From Bacteroidota bacterium (lineage in GTDB: Bacteria > Bacteroidota > Ignavibacteria > Ignavibacteriales > Ignavibacteriaceae), in contig JAKBMG010000004.1 of the NCBI GenBank assembly GCA_021831685.1, forward strand, positions 1 to 64,000: 64,000 nucleotides of DNA, written 5' to 3'. The notes under the pieces are model-generated. The model ran no database searches, had not been told where the DNA came from, and saw nothing but the letters and a program-made list of their open reading frames with translations. The position numbers and the translations under genes were made by a program. Positions 18,615 to 28,387 of the stretch are shown in pieces. The stretch's first letter is position 1; each line of letters starts with the position of its first letter.

Positions 18615-18878
18615 ATGGCAAGCCACAAATCAGCAAAGAAAAGAATACGTACTAACGCTAGGAAAAGAAAAGTTAATAAAGTTGCCGAATCAAAAATTAA
18701 AACAGTGGTAAAAAAAGCTCTTGATGCTAATGATAAAGAACAAGCCGAAAAATTATATAAAGATGCGGTTGCAATTCTTGATAGAAGTGCAACAAAAGGA
18801 CTTCTCCACAGTAATACTGCATCCAGGAAAAAATCAGCTTTAACTAAACATATAAACGGCTTAAAATCAGAAAAATAA
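18615..18878 (+). CDS. rpsT: 30S ribosomal protein S20
   Basis: Primary 16S-rRNA-binding protein of the small subunit, 87 residues from the ATG at 18615 (MASHKSAKKRIRTNARKRK). An in-frame upstream start would add 14 non-conserved residues and lies within the promoter region, so it is rejected. The C-terminal HSNTASRKKSALTKHI is the family signature. It is a single-gene transcript with its own promoter and terminator. Confidence 0.96.
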   Translation: MASHKSAKKRIRTNARKRKVNKVAESKIKTVVKKALDANDKEQAEKLYKDAVAILDRSATKGLLHSNTASRKKSALTKHINGLKSEK

Positions 18879-18905
18879 TTTTGTCCTAACTTACCTTTCT
18901 TTTTG

Positions 18906-18936
18906 AAGGCTCTTTAGTAATTAAAGAGCCTTTTTT
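18906..18936 (+). terminator. Rho-independent terminator after rpsT
   Basis: GGCTCTTTA (18908-18916) pairs with TAAAGAGCC (18922-18930), followed by six T. Confidence 0.9.
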
Positions 18937-18973
18937 CTACCCTAATATTTTTGTTAGAAACCCGGCACATAAT

Positions 18974-20470
18974 TTATAAATCTTCAACGGCGTCAATTCC
19001 TTCAGGCATTGGAAGATAAAATTTTACCGGTTGAATAGAACCGTCTCTTTTTATAAGACGATCTACACGTTTTTTTATTATAACGCTATGTTCGATGTGA
19101 ACGTCGTCTTCGATTATAGAACCAAAAATATAGCTGGTTCCCTTAATAAGTACACGCTTTCCAACTCTAAGAGGATATTCATCGTTCCCTGTCATATTTA
19201 CGCTTGATTCAATTCTCGATCCTTCACCAATGATAATATTTCCCTTTATAATATCTCCTGAAAGAATTTCGACATTGTCACCAATCAGAAACGCCTGACC
19301 TTCAAAACAAGAAAGCGAAACGTTTTGGCTTACCCTTACATTCTTTCCAAATTGAACATTACCTTCTACAAAAACATTTTTCATCAGCTCGAGATTATAA
19401 TTTAATTTAACGCCTTTCCCAATGTAAACACCTTTCCCTATACTGATGTCAAGCGGCACGTTATTGCCATCCATGCTAATTATTTGATCAACAACACTTT
19501 CGTCAATAAAAAAATCTTCAGGGTCATTTATCTCAATAATATCTTTTAATCTTTCATAGACCTTATTGCGGGCAACATCCGCCATTTCTTTTAAGACGGA
19601 TTTGTTGTTAAAACCCATGACAACATATTGTTCCCGGGGGCTTACTGCCTGCACAGTGTATTTATTTTGATTGAATATCGAAATAAGGTCTGTAATATAG
19701 ATTTCATTTTGTACATTATTGCTTGTAATTGAATCTACCAACTCATTTAGCTTTGTATACTTAAAAGCATATACTCCGGAGTTGAATTCGTTATTCTCTA
19801 TTAATTCCTTTTTTGAATATGAATAATTTTTTCCGTTGAACATAACACGGTAAGGAACACCATCAGAAATGGAAAGAATATCTTTGTACTCAATAATTTC
19901 TATTACATTTCCGAAATCTTTCCCGGCAGAATTACCGTTTTCATCTTCAGATTTTACCCGGATAATTCTCCCGTAATAATTCTCTTTCGGATCCCCTTCA
20001 AAAATTCCAGTGAGTACCATCATGTCGGAATCGCTATGCACAAATTCATCCCTAAAGCTTCTCATAGTTTCGGCATTGATCAACCCCATGTCTCCCGGCA
20101 AAATATAAACAATACCGTCAAAATTTTTCGAATCTATTTTTTTCAAAGCAACTTGCACTGCATGACCGGTTCCGTTCTGTTTTTCCTGAAATGCAAAAAT
20201 TGTGGATTGCCTTTTTCCGACAACCTTCATCACATCTTCGGCTTTAATTCCTACAACAACAATCAAATTAATATTCTCTATCCCTGTACGGCAAGCATTA
20301 TAGACACGCTCGACTGTTGGAATTCCCCAAATTTTATGCAGCATCTTTGATCTTTGCGATTTGATCCTTTTACCGTGCCCGGCAGCTAAAATTATTCCTA
20401 CTTCGTGAACGTCATGGTTCATCGGCGAAGATAACTTTTTAGCTAAATCATAAATTTCATTTACTTCCAT
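18974..20470 (-). CDS. GlmU-like nucleotidyltransferase with left-handed beta-helix domain
   Basis: Two-domain protein of 498 residues. The N-terminal nucleotidyltransferase starts ILAAGHGKRIKSQRSKMLH (about residues 27-45) and continues with NGTGHAV and YILPGDMGL, closely following the uridylyltransferase domain of GlmU, which makes UDP-GlcNAc. From about residue 335 there are hexapeptide repeats (VYIGKGVKLNYN, VFVEGNVQFGKNV) of a left-handed beta-helix. The usual GlmU acetyltransferase landmarks are not obvious, and about 20 extra residues precede the nucleotide-binding loop, so it may be a GlmU of this lineage or a relative lacking acetyltransferase activity. Next to an O-antigen ligase and MsbA-type exporter, a role in envelope sugars is likely. 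Confidence 0.75.
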   Translation of the reverse strand: MEVNEIYDLAKKLSSPMNHDVHEVGIILAAGHGKRIKSQRSKMLHKIWGIPTVERVYNACRTGIENINLIVVVGIKAEDVMKVVGKRQSTIFAFQEKQNGTGHAVQVALKKIDSKNFDGIVYILPGDMGLINAETMRSFRDEFVHSDSDMMVLTGIFEGDPKENYYGRIIRVKSEDENGNSAGKDFGNVIEIIEYKDILSISDGVPYRVMFNGKNYSYSKKELIENNEFNSGVYAFKYTKLNELVDSITSNNVQNEIYITDLISIFNQNKYTVQAVSPREQYVVMGFNNKSVLKEMADVARNKVYERLKDIIEINDPEDFFIDESVVDQIISMDGNNVPLDISIGKGVYIGKGVKLNYNLELMKNVFVEGNVQFGKNVRVSQNVSLSCFEGQAFLIGDNVEILSGDIIKGNIIIGEGSRIESSVNMTGNDEYPLRVGKRVLIKGTSYIFGSIIEDDVHIEHSVIIKKRVDRLIKRDGSIQPVKFYLPMPEGIDAVEDL

Positions 20471-20533
20471 TTTTCCTCTTGTTGAACAAAATTAAATTTT
20501 AGATTAATATGAATTTCCCAGTTACATTATAAG

Positions 20534-21717
20534 CTAAGATAGTCTTTTATTGCCCAAAAACTTTCCGTCGTTTAAAAATAATACTAACGAAAAAAGAGAT
20601 AAGAAAAAAGCAAACTCAATTGATAGTACAGGCGAATCAATAAATCCTGCTGTAATTGCTGAGAGTATTAAGGCAGTAACTGAAAGAAGAATTCCCAATG
20701 TAAAATTTTTCTCTTCTTCGTTGTTTTGTTTGCTGCGAATAATTTTTAATCCATAATAAATTGCTGCGGCAATAATAGCAAGGAAAGATAAAAATCCAAT
20801 TAATCCACTTTCAAAATAGACTTGAACAAAATCGTTATGCCAACTTCCTATACCTTTGTCTGCCAATTCATTTTTGTATGGGAAAATATTGTGGAAAGTT
20901 CTTGGGCCGAAGCCTAAAATCGGGTGGGTTAATGCTAATTCTTCGGCTCCTTTCATAATAATATTCCTATCCGATAACGTAGTCGGGTTTTCAACTCTTT
21001 CAGTAATTTCTTTTCTATTATTTGAAAATGAAATAAGTGAAATTAAGGAAGTCACAATAATTATTAGTACTGCTGATTTCAAATTAATTTTCTTAAAAAC
21101 CATTCCGGCAATGAAAACCAATCCGGCAACAGCTATGTTAGTACGCCCTTGCGATGCGATAATCCCGGAGAGCAAAAATGAAATTCCCAGCAGCCAAAAG
21201 AGCTTTTCATTCTTTTCTGAATTCGGGGATGAAGATACTAGAAACAAACCCAACGCAGCCAAAAGGAAAGATGAGTAAGTTGCATAACCCGATGAAAAAG
21301 CTTGGGCTCTGTCCACAACCTTTAAGTTAAATTGTACTAGCCCAATGATGGAAACCAGCACTGCGCCGGCAATAAATGCTAGTATTATTTTTTAATTTTT
21401 TCTTTGTCCAACACTTTTAGGTAGAAGCTCATCGAAAAGAAAGCAAGATAGAAAAGTGCATCTTTGTAAAAGGCTTGATAGCTGACTGATGGAAAATTCG
21501 AGAAAATAATAGAAAGAATTCTTACACTTCCGAAAACAATAATAAGCCACGCAAAAATATCTATCGCTTCTTTTTTGTTTTTGCCGCTTTCAAATAACCA
21601 AAACAAAGACAAAATACCTGCAAATAATTGTAGCAGAAATAATGAAACCATCATACTAAAAACGGTGACAATGAAAAGGTAAAAAATAATATTTAGGTTG
21701 AACCTTGATGAAATCAT
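20534..21717 (-). pseudogene. O-antigen ligase family membrane protein, split by a frameshift
   Basis: Two reading frames make one protein. The first (21717 to 21385) encodes four hydrophobic segments and stops right after KVLDKEKIKK. The second resumes within 30 bases and continues to 20534 with the O-antigen ligase (Wzy_C/WaaL) pattern, including LGFGPRTFHNIFPY and GSWHNDFVQVYFESGLIGFL. The junction is a run of six A on the coding strand (six T at 21388-21393). Seven A would read KKIILAFIAGAVLVSI, a plausible membrane helix, giving one protein of about 395 residues, a normal family length. Either the gene is inactivated, the base call is wrong, or slippage restores the frame. It probably joins or polymerises surface glycan on the periplasmic side. 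Confidence 0.8.
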
Positions 21718-21732
21718 AATAAATAATTTTAG

Positions 21733-23589
21733 TTAATCTCTAAACTGCATCTCATAAAATTTCCTGTATAGTCCACCGGTATCTCCAATTAATTCGTCGT
21801 GAGTTCCTGTTTGAATAATAGAACCTTTATCTAATACTAAAATTTTTGTTGCATTTCTAATAGTACTTAACCGGTGAGCGATAACAAAAGTAGTGCGGTT
21901 AACCATTAATCTTTCAATTGCTTCTTGAACAAGTAACTCGGATTCGTTATCAAGCGCGGAAGTTGCTTCATCAAAAATCATTATCTCCGGGTTTTTCAGC
22001 AAAGCTCTCGCAATTGAAAGTCTCTGGCGTTGCCCACCGGAAATTTTCAATCCTCTTTCACCTATAACGGTCTCATAGCTATCCGGCATTTCCATTATGA
22101 AGTTGTGGGCGTTTGCGGTTTTTGCCGCTTCAATTATTCTTTCCATTGGGTAATTGCCTAGTCCATAAGCAATGTTACTTTTAATACTTTCGTTAAATAA
22201 GAATGTTTCTTGAGTTACAATTCCAAGTAATTGACGAAGGCTTTTAAGTTTCACATCCTTAATGTCAATACCGTCAATCAAAATTCTTCCAGAGGTTGGG
22301 TCAAAAAATCTTGGGATTAAATCAACAAGAGTAGATTTACCGCCACCGCTCGGACCCACGAGTGCAATAATTTCACCTCGCTTAACGGAAAAATTCAAAT
22401 CGTTTAAAACCAAATCAGTTGAATCTTCATAATGAAAAGAGAGGTGATCAAATGCTACCGAATCTTTAAATTCAGTTAATTCAATTGCCTCCGGCTTATC
22501 TTTGATTGAAGGTTCTGTGTCAATTATTTCAAAAATTCTATCGCCTGCTGCGCTTGATTCCTGAATCCGATTATTAACAGTGCTTAATTCCTTAATCGGC
22601 GGCATTAGCTGGAATATAGCGAAAAGAAATCCAAAAAATTCACTTGCCTTTAATGTGTTGCTTTGAAGAACAAGCACACCGCCGTAATAAATAATTACTG
22701 CGCCTACTGTTACGCTTAAAAATTCAGTAAGAGGAGAGGAAGCATTTCTTATTCTATAAATTCTTAACATTGTCTTGAAAAAACTCTTTGTCTCGGTGGT
22801 AAATTTTTTGTTCTCATAGTCTTCCATTCCGAACGCTTTAACTATTTTAACTCCTGAAATAGTTTCTTGAAGAATGCTCGTTATATCAGCCATTTTAGCC
22901 TGTACAATTGTACTGTATTTTCTAAGTTTTAATCCTATTCCTGCAATTATCAGCATTGAAAAAGGAAGGACAACAAAGGAGAGCAATGTAAGCTGCCAGC
23001 TAATGCTGAGGGCTATTCCGACCAGGACAACTATGGTTAACGGTTCTCTAATTAAATTTAGAAATGCTGCAGAAATACTGTTCTGAACAACTGTAACATC
23101 GTTTGTAATCCTGGAAATTAAATTTCCAATCCGTTCTTGTTTGAAATAACTCATAGGCAGCTGATGAAGGTGCATATAAGCTTTGTCGCGTATGTCTTTC
23201 ATCGTCCCTTGTTCTACATAAGAAAGGAAATACGCCTGGAGATAACCGAAAATATTCTTGAATAAAAATGTAAATACAACGAGTAAACATATTCTGAAAA
23301 GTGCATCAATTTTGTTGCCGCTGAATACAAAGCCGTTAAAGGTTGTCGTTACATCGTGTTCTATTCTTAGAACCCAATTGGGAAGAAGGCTTGATGCATT
23401 TTCTAAGGCGGCAGGCTGTTGTACTGATTCTTGAGTTCCTGATTGTTGGAATAAAGTATCAAGAAGAGGAATGGTTAAATAAACGGAAAGCGCATTTAAA
23501 ATTGCGAAAAGAATTGTGCAGATGATCGAGATTACCAAGTGCTTCCAGTAAGGTTTTACAAAAGACAATATCCTAAAATATGTTTTCAT
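21733..23589 (-). CDS. ABC transporter, fused permease and ATP-binding domain (MsbA-like lipid exporter)
   Basis: Half-transporter of 618 residues with six membrane segments in the first 330 and a nucleotide-binding domain in the rest. Seen: Walker A GPSGGGKST, signature ISGGQRQRLSIARALL, Walker B IMIFDEATSALD and the switch His in FVIAHRLST. The architecture matches MsbA-type lipid A-core flippases. The start overlaps the stop of the lipoprotein gene (TAATG). Its neighbours, an O-antigen ligase and a GlmU-like enzyme, support lipid or glycolipid export, though peptide export cannot be excluded. Confidence 0.9.
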   Translation of the reverse strand: MKTYFRILSFVKPYWKHLVISIICTILFAILNALSVYLTIPLLDTLFQQSGTQESVQQPAALENASSLLPNWVLRIEHDVTTTFNGFVFSGNKIDALFRICLLVVFTFLFKNIFGYLQAYFLSYVEQGTMKDIRDKAYMHLHQLPMSYFKQERIGNLISRITNDVTVVQNSISAAFLNLIREPLTIVVLVGIALSISWQLTLLSFVVLPFSMLIIAGIGLKLRKYSTIVQAKMADITSILQETISGVKIVKAFGMEDYENKKFTTETKSFFKTMLRIYRIRNASSPLTEFLSVTVGAVIIYYGGVLVLQSNTLKASEFFGFLFAIFQLMPPIKELSTVNNRIQESSAAGDRIFEIIDTEPSIKDKPEAIELTEFKDSVAFDHLSFHYEDSTDLVLNDLNFSVKRGEIIALVGPSGGGKSTLVDLIPRFFDPTSGRILIDGIDIKDVKLKSLRQLLGIVTQETFLFNESIKSNIAYGLGNYPMERIIEAAKTANAHNFIMEMPDSYETVIGERGLKISGGQRQRLSIARALLKNPEIMIFDEATSALDNESELLVQEAIERLMVNRTTFVIAHRLSTIRNATKILVLDKGSIIQTGTHDELIGDTGGLYRKFYEMQFRD

Positions 23590-24638
23590 TAAGCGTTATA
23601 ACCCGGAGTTTGTGTAACACCTTGCAAGCCGCATCCTCCTTTAATTTTTATAGAATTGAAGTATTTTTGTGATCTAATCTTGAAGATTTCTATGGAAGAA
23701 GTATTCCCAAACCCATTGTCAAAAATCAAAAAATCATTTATAAGTAAAAAATTCACTACTCCGCTGACATTCCATTGGAGGATAATTTTGTTTTCTCTTA
23801 TCGAATAAACAAAAATGCCCGACATTCCGCTTCCCAGTTTATTAGTTAAATTTTCAGTTGGAGTATTCGCTGTAGAAAAGACTGCAAACTTTCCATCATC
23901 CGTCCAGCTTGTTTGCTTCAAATCCTGATTCACTGATGTTATTAAAATATTTTTTCCAGAAGAAATTATCTGCAAAAAGATCGAAGTAGATATAGAATCG
24001 GCAGAAAATATTCTATACTTGCCGTTCGGTGAAATATTATTGCCTTTAGTTTTAGGCGGATTCGGGTAGCCGTCCTTAGTGATATCGTATGTTTTTGTTT
24101 GCACCATTAATTCTTTTCCGTAGGTGTTAAAATATCCGGTAGTTTGATTTACGTAAGTCACATTACCTTTATCGGGTGAATTAAGAATAATTTTAAAGGC
24201 ATTCTTTGTTTCCCACGAAGTGAAAACCTGAAACCCGCTGCCGATATTCTCTAAGAAAAAAACCTCCGAAGATTTTGCATTTAAAAGATAAAGCCTAACA
24301 TTCGTGAGATATGAAAAAATTCCTAACTTGCTTATATTTTCAGCGGTTATGAAGAATGCGAAATTTTTATCCGGTGAATATGAAAGTTGAAGGACATTTT
24401 CATATTTATTAAACCAGAATTTTGCAGACTTTTTCGAAGAAAAATTATATTTGTATAATCCTGGCTTTTCATTAATTATTCCCACAAAGTAAAAATATCC
24501 TGAGCTTCCGGAGGATTTTTTCTCGTTCTTTTTTAAGCTACTTTGCGCGTTATCGTTATTACTCTTTTCATTACAGCCGGAAAATATTGAAACATAAAAA
24601 ACAATTGAGATGAATAATAAATATCTAAGCTTAAACAT
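23589..24638 (-). CDS. Putative lipoprotein, beta-propeller-like
   Basis: Protein of 349 residues from the ATG at 24638, which overlaps the stop of the M50 gene as TGATG; a TTG one codon earlier is less likely. The N-terminus has a lipobox, VSIFSGC, after a hydrophobic segment, so the mature protein is probably membrane-anchored. The body has short beta-strand units (YSPDKNFAFFI, SPNGKYRIFSAD, WTDDGKFAVFST) like TolB/WD40-type propellers. I do not recognise a specific family. It sits between an M50 protease and an ABC exporter with one-base overlaps on both sides, so it is co-translated with them. Confidence 0.7.
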   Translation of the reverse strand: MFKLRYLLFISIVFYVSIFSGCNEKSNNDNAQSSLKKNEKKSSGSSGYFYFVGIINEKPGLYKYNFSSKKSAKFWFNKYENVLQLSYSPDKNFAFFITAENISKLGIFSYLTNVRLYLLNAKSSEVFFLENIGSGFQVFTSWETKNAFKIILNSPDKGNVTYVNQTTGYFNTYGKELMVQTKTYDITKDGYPNPPKTKGNNISPNGKYRIFSADSISTSIFLQIISSGKNILITSVNQDLKQTSWTDDGKFAVFSTANTPTENLTNKLGSGMSGIFVYSIRENKIILQWNVSGVVNFLLINDFLIFDNGFGNTSSIEIFKIRSQKYFNSIKIKGGCGLQGVTQTPGYNA

Positions 24639-25291
24639 CAACTAAGGCCTGCAATTTTCAATAACAAATTTAATATTAAGTTTATGAAATTCATAAAATA
24701 TCCCCACAAAGGGCTGTATATTAAGAACATCAAAATTATTGAACCATAGATTCCTAACCTCAAAATTTGCGCAGTATATTTATTTGGAAACAGATCGAAC
24801 AAAATAAAAGAACCGTCAAGCGGGGGCACTGGAATTAAATTAAAAGCAAATAAAAATATATTTAGAAATACGCCGTACCAAAGAAAGTTTAATAAATATT
24901 TAGACTGCCCGTAACCCGACTTAAAAACAGTTACGAAAGCAATAAAAAATAAAATTGATAAAATAAAATTTGAAGCAGGACCGGCAAATGAAACTATTGC
25001 ATCATCTTTGTAAGGATCTTTAAAGTTGGATCTCTTTACCGGCACCGGTTTTGCCCAGCCAATAAGCGCAAACCCTGAAGCAAAAGAAGCAATGGGCATT
25101 AAATAAGTGCCTATTAAATCCGCGTGCTTAAATGGATTTAATGTTAGCCTTCCTTGATTTTTTGCAGTGTCGTCTCCAAACAAACTTGCCGTAATAGCAT
25201 GAGCAAATTCATGAACCGAAATTGAAATAAAAAATATTGGCAAAAATGTTAAAAATGAGATTAATTTATCGCTAACGTGTATTCCAGACAA
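24638..25291 (-). CDS. M50 family site-2-protease-like membrane metalloprotease
   Basis: Membrane zinc protease of 217 residues. I start it at the TTG at 25291 because GAGAGGA lies at the end of the xerD gene seven bases upstream and xerD stops just before it; a longer frame would overlap xerD by over 50 bases. The zinc motif is HEFAHAITASLFGD within the first hydrophobic segment, and a second ligand is expected in NLIPVPPLDGS. This short form lacks PDZ domains and resembles the Rip/SpoIVFB-like group found in many bacteria. The substrate is unknown. Confidence 0.85.
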   Translation of the reverse strand: MSGIHVSDKLISFLTFLPIFFISISVHEFAHAITASLFGDDTAKNQGRLTLNPFKHADLIGTYLMPIASFASGFALIGWAKPVPVKRSNFKDPYKDDAIVSFAGPASNFILSILFFIAFVTVFKSGYGQSKYLLNFLWYGVFLNIFLFAFNLIPVPPLDGSFILFDLFPNKYTAQILRLGIYGSIILMFLIYSPLWGYFMNFINLILNLLLKIAGLS

Positions 25292-25295
25292 TTGT

Positions 25296-26186
25296 TTATC
25301 CTCTCGGGTGAAAATCTTTGTGAACTTGTTTAATGTATTCTCTGTCAATGTGTGTATAGATTTGCGTTGTTGAAATATCTACATGACCAAGCATTTCTTG
25401 CACAGCGCGAAGGTCTGCCCCTCCTTCTAACAAATGTGTTGCGAAGGAATGTCTAAAAGTATGCGGATGAATTTTTTTGTTTATCCCGGCTTCTTTAGAG
25501 TATTTTTCCACAATTTTCCAAACTCCCATTCTTGAAAGCTTTGTGCCGCGATTATTTAAGAAAACATAATTTTCGCTTTTTGTTTTTTTTTCAAGTAGAG
25601 GACGACTTTGATGCAAATACTTTGTAATCCAGTTAACCGCGCTGCTGCCTATAGGTATTAGCCTTTCTTTCGAGCCTTTGCCGAAAACCCTTATCACATC
25701 TTCCTTAAAAAAAAGATCTGACAATTTTAAATATGCTAATTCCGAAACCCTTGTTCCGCAAGCGTATAATAACTCCAAAAGTGCTCTGTCTCTTAGTCCT
25801 AACTTTTCATCAACTTGAGGCATAGACAAAATTGAATCGACTTCTTGTATGGAAAGAACCGACGGGAGGCTTTTTTTTAGCTTTGGAGATGAAAGTTTTT
25901 CGACGGGGTTATTTTTTATGTATTTGTTCTTGTAAAGAAAAAGAAAGAATCCTTTTATTGATGAATAATATCGTGCTGCCGAATTTACTGAAAGCCCAAG
26001 ATTGCTCAACGCCTTGAAAAATGCAGCTAAATGTTTATAATACACAAGCGATGGATCGTTAATGCCAAATTCTTCCAAGAAGCGGATGAAAGCAGTTATA
26101 TCGCTTTTATAAGATGAAACTGTATTTTCGGAAAGATTCTTTTCTAATCTTATAAGAGATAAATATTCTTTTAAAAATATTTCCAT
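25296..26186 (-). CDS. xerD: Tyrosine recombinase XerD
   Basis: Site-specific recombinase that resolves chromosome dimers at dif, 296 residues. The N-terminal SAM-like domain starts YLSLIRLEKNLSENTV. The catalytic domain has the Arg in YACGTRVSELAYL, HxxR in HPHTFRHSFATHLLEGG, His in MLGHVDISTTQIY, and the nucleophile Y277. It matches XerD more than XerC by overall sequence, but only one Xer gene is visible. It starts in the stop of the PgpH gene (TAATG). Confidence 0.9.
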   Translation of the reverse strand: MEIFLKEYLSLIRLEKNLSENTVSSYKSDITAFIRFLEEFGINDPSLVYYKHLAAFFKALSNLGLSVNSAARYYSSIKGFFLFLYKNKYIKNNPVEKLSSPKLKKSLPSVLSIQEVDSILSMPQVDEKLGLRDRALLELLYACGTRVSELAYLKLSDLFFKEDVIRVFGKGSKERLIPIGSSAVNWITKYLHQSRPLLEKKTKSENYVFLNNRGTKLSRMGVWKIVEKYSKEAGINKKIHPHTFRHSFATHLLEGGADLRAVQEMLGHVDISTTQIYTHIDREYIKQVHKDFHPRG

Positions 26187-28387
26187 TATTCCAGTTTCTC
26201 GTCCGTACTTTTTTCTAATTCATCTTGCTTTGGGTAACGTATCCTGTGGTGGCGTTGCCCTACCAAAATGCTTGTAAACGACTCTTTGATTCTCGTTAAA
26301 TCATGGAAGGTAATTGGCGCATCATCAAGTTGATTTTCATCTATCCTTGTTTGAATTATATGTCCAATTACATTTTCAACTTTTAGCGGGTCAGGATCTT
26401 CAATCGATCTAACGGCTGATTCGCAGCCATCAGCAAGCATAACAATTACAGTTTCCTTAGTGTTGGGTTTTGGACCAGGATATCGATAATTATCAATATC
26501 TACTTTCCCTTCTCCGTAAAGTTTTTTTGCCTTATCGTAGAAATAAGAAATTACAGTTGTGCCGTGATGCATAGGAATAAAATCTATTATTTCCTTCGGA
26601 AGTCTATATTCTTCACCGAGGACGATTCCTTCTTTTACATGTTTAACAATTAAACTAACGCTTTCTTCAGGCGAAAGATTTTCATGGACATTTAAATTGT
26701 TTAATTGATTCTCAACAAAATTTTGCGGCATTATGGTTTTACCGATATCATGATAATAAGCGCCCACTCTTGCCATTAAAGGATTTGCTCTTATACTTTC
26801 AGCCGCAGCTTCGGCAAGTGTCCCCATTGTCATTGAGTGATTGAATGTCCCAGGCGCTCTTCGGGCTAAGTCTTTTAATAACGGACGGTCAAAGTTTGAT
26901 AATTCAACAAGCGTAAGGTCGGTTGTAATTTTAAAAATCTTTTCAAAAAAGATTAACAATCCGTAAGTAAGCACCGGACTTATCAAAGCATTCGTTCCGG
27001 CAAATGCGGACTCTATCAAAATTTGGTTTAAAGGAGCAAATCTCTCTAATCCGAACGCTAAAATTGTTGTAAGATAACCGATCAAAACAAAGAGAAATGA
27101 TCTGAAAATTTGAGAACGGTTTTTAATATCTCTAACTGAAAAAACTGATAGCACACCGGCGAATAAGTTCATGACTGCAAAAGTATAATCATTGCTTCTT
27201 AATGCGCCGAGAATTAAAACCGTAATTACCGTACAGTAAAATCCAACTCTTGAGTCGAAAATTATTGTTAATAGCATCGAAGAAACGGGCACAAATATTA
27301 AAAACTGCAGAGGAAAATCAACCGATACTTGATTGATCATATAGGCAATGAAAGAGATGAATACAAAATTTAAAGCCAGCAGTAAAATCTTGATGTTATC
27401 ATGGAAGATTTTTTTTCTGAATAAGAAAAGATAGATTACAAGGAGAGTTAAAAGTGAGGAAATATGCAGAATCTTACCTAGGAATTGAAGTAGATTACCT
27501 TCACTGCCTACCCGATCGCCTTTGGCAGCTTTATATGAATCTATTTTTAATTTTGCCTCTTTTGTTATCCTATCATGCTTGGCTATTATTCTTTCGTTCT
27601 CATTAACAATTCCGCTGTATCTTGAAACATTACTTACTGCTTGATTAGTCTCTTCTTTTGTTAAATCGGGGCTGAAAATTACATTTGCATAAATAAAATG
27701 ACCAATGTACTCATATAAAGCCTTTTTAATTTCCGGAGTTAAAGGAAGCTTGTGAATTGCATTTTCAGCTTTAACTTGCATGGAACCTATATTTCCAATA
27801 TCTCTTATATTTTCTATTTGATCAATATTACCTGTTCTGATTGCTATGCTGTCGTGAAGCGATGGCGTTTGTGTTGTGTCAATTATATTACTATGATAAA
27901 CACTTTCTAAAATGTCTTCTGTAGGCAAAAATATTAGTCTTGTAAAAATGTTTTGAATGGAGTTTCTTTTATCTTCTTTTGCAAAATTCCGAAAAGTCTT
28001 AAATGATTCGTAACTTAAGAATGTAGGATTTAGCCCAGTTGAATCCTCCTTTCTGGAAGAAGACTCAATATATTTTATTAGAAATTTATCATAATTTTTT
28101 AGTGAGTCTATAGCTCTTTGCCCAGTGTCGATTTTTTTTAGATAAACAGGATAAATATTCCCTTTGGCCGCTTTGACTTGGGCCTTATATGCTTCGGGGT
28201 CTTTTAAAATTGGGAAACTAAAAGGCGCTATTAAATCATCGTGAATCCATATTGAACCAACCGCCACTTCCGATTCGATCGATTCGCCTTTCGGAAACAT
28301 AAGTGCAATAAGTAAAACCATAACTATTCCGATAATGAGTTTTACCCGGAGACTTGTTCTATATTTAATTTCTACTTTTTTTGCCAT
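26186..28387 (-). CDS. 7TM receptor with intracellular HD phosphohydrolase (PgpH-type cyclic di-AMP phosphodiesterase)
   Basis: Membrane protein of 733 residues. A single N-terminal membrane segment (LIIGIVMVLLIALMF) is followed by a large extracytoplasmic domain (about residues 35-300, the 7TMR-HDED type), seven membrane segments (about 305-495) and a cytoplasmic HD domain with H546-D547 in YYHDIGKTIMPQNF. The domain order is that of PgpH, which degrades cyclic di-AMP. It heads a five-gene run in which every junction overlaps or nearly so. A long gene-free gap lies upstream. Confidence 0.9.
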   Translation of the reverse strand: MAKKVEIKYRTSLRVKLIIGIVMVLLIALMFPKGESIESEVAVGSIWIHDDLIAPFSFPILKDPEAYKAQVKAAKGNIYPVYLKKIDTGQRAIDSLKNYDKFLIKYIESSSRKEDSTGLNPTFLSYESFKTFRNFAKEDKRNSIQNIFTRLIFLPTEDILESVYHSNIIDTTQTPSLHDSIAIRTGNIDQIENIRDIGNIGSMQVKAENAIHKLPLTPEIKKALYEYIGHFIYANVIFSPDLTKEETNQAVSNVSRYSGIVNENERIIAKHDRITKEAKLKIDSYKAAKGDRVGSEGNLLQFLGKILHISSLLTLLVIYLFLFRKKIFHDNIKILLLALNFVFISFIAYMINQVSVDFPLQFLIFVPVSSMLLTIIFDSRVGFYCTVITVLILGALRSNDYTFAVMNLFAGVLSVFSVRDIKNRSQIFRSFLFVLIGYLTTILAFGLERFAPLNQILIESAFAGTNALISPVLTYGLLIFFEKIFKITTDLTLVELSNFDRPLLKDLARRAPGTFNHSMTMGTLAEAAAESIRANPLMARVGAYYHDIGKTIMPQNFVENQLNNLNVHENLSPEESVSLIVKHVKEGIVLGEEYRLPKEIIDFIPMHHGTTVISYFYDKAKKLYGEGKVDIDNYRYPGPKPNTKETVIVMLADGCESAVRSIEDPDPLKVENVIGHIIQTRIDENQLDDAPITFHDLTRIKESFTSILVGQRHHRIRYPKQDELEKSTDEKLE

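Noticed and set aside
20534-21717. Programmed -1 frameshift in the ligase gene
   Set aside because: The site has six A after T, not a full slippery heptamer, and no downstream stimulatory structure was evident; a lost base or transcript slippage is simpler.
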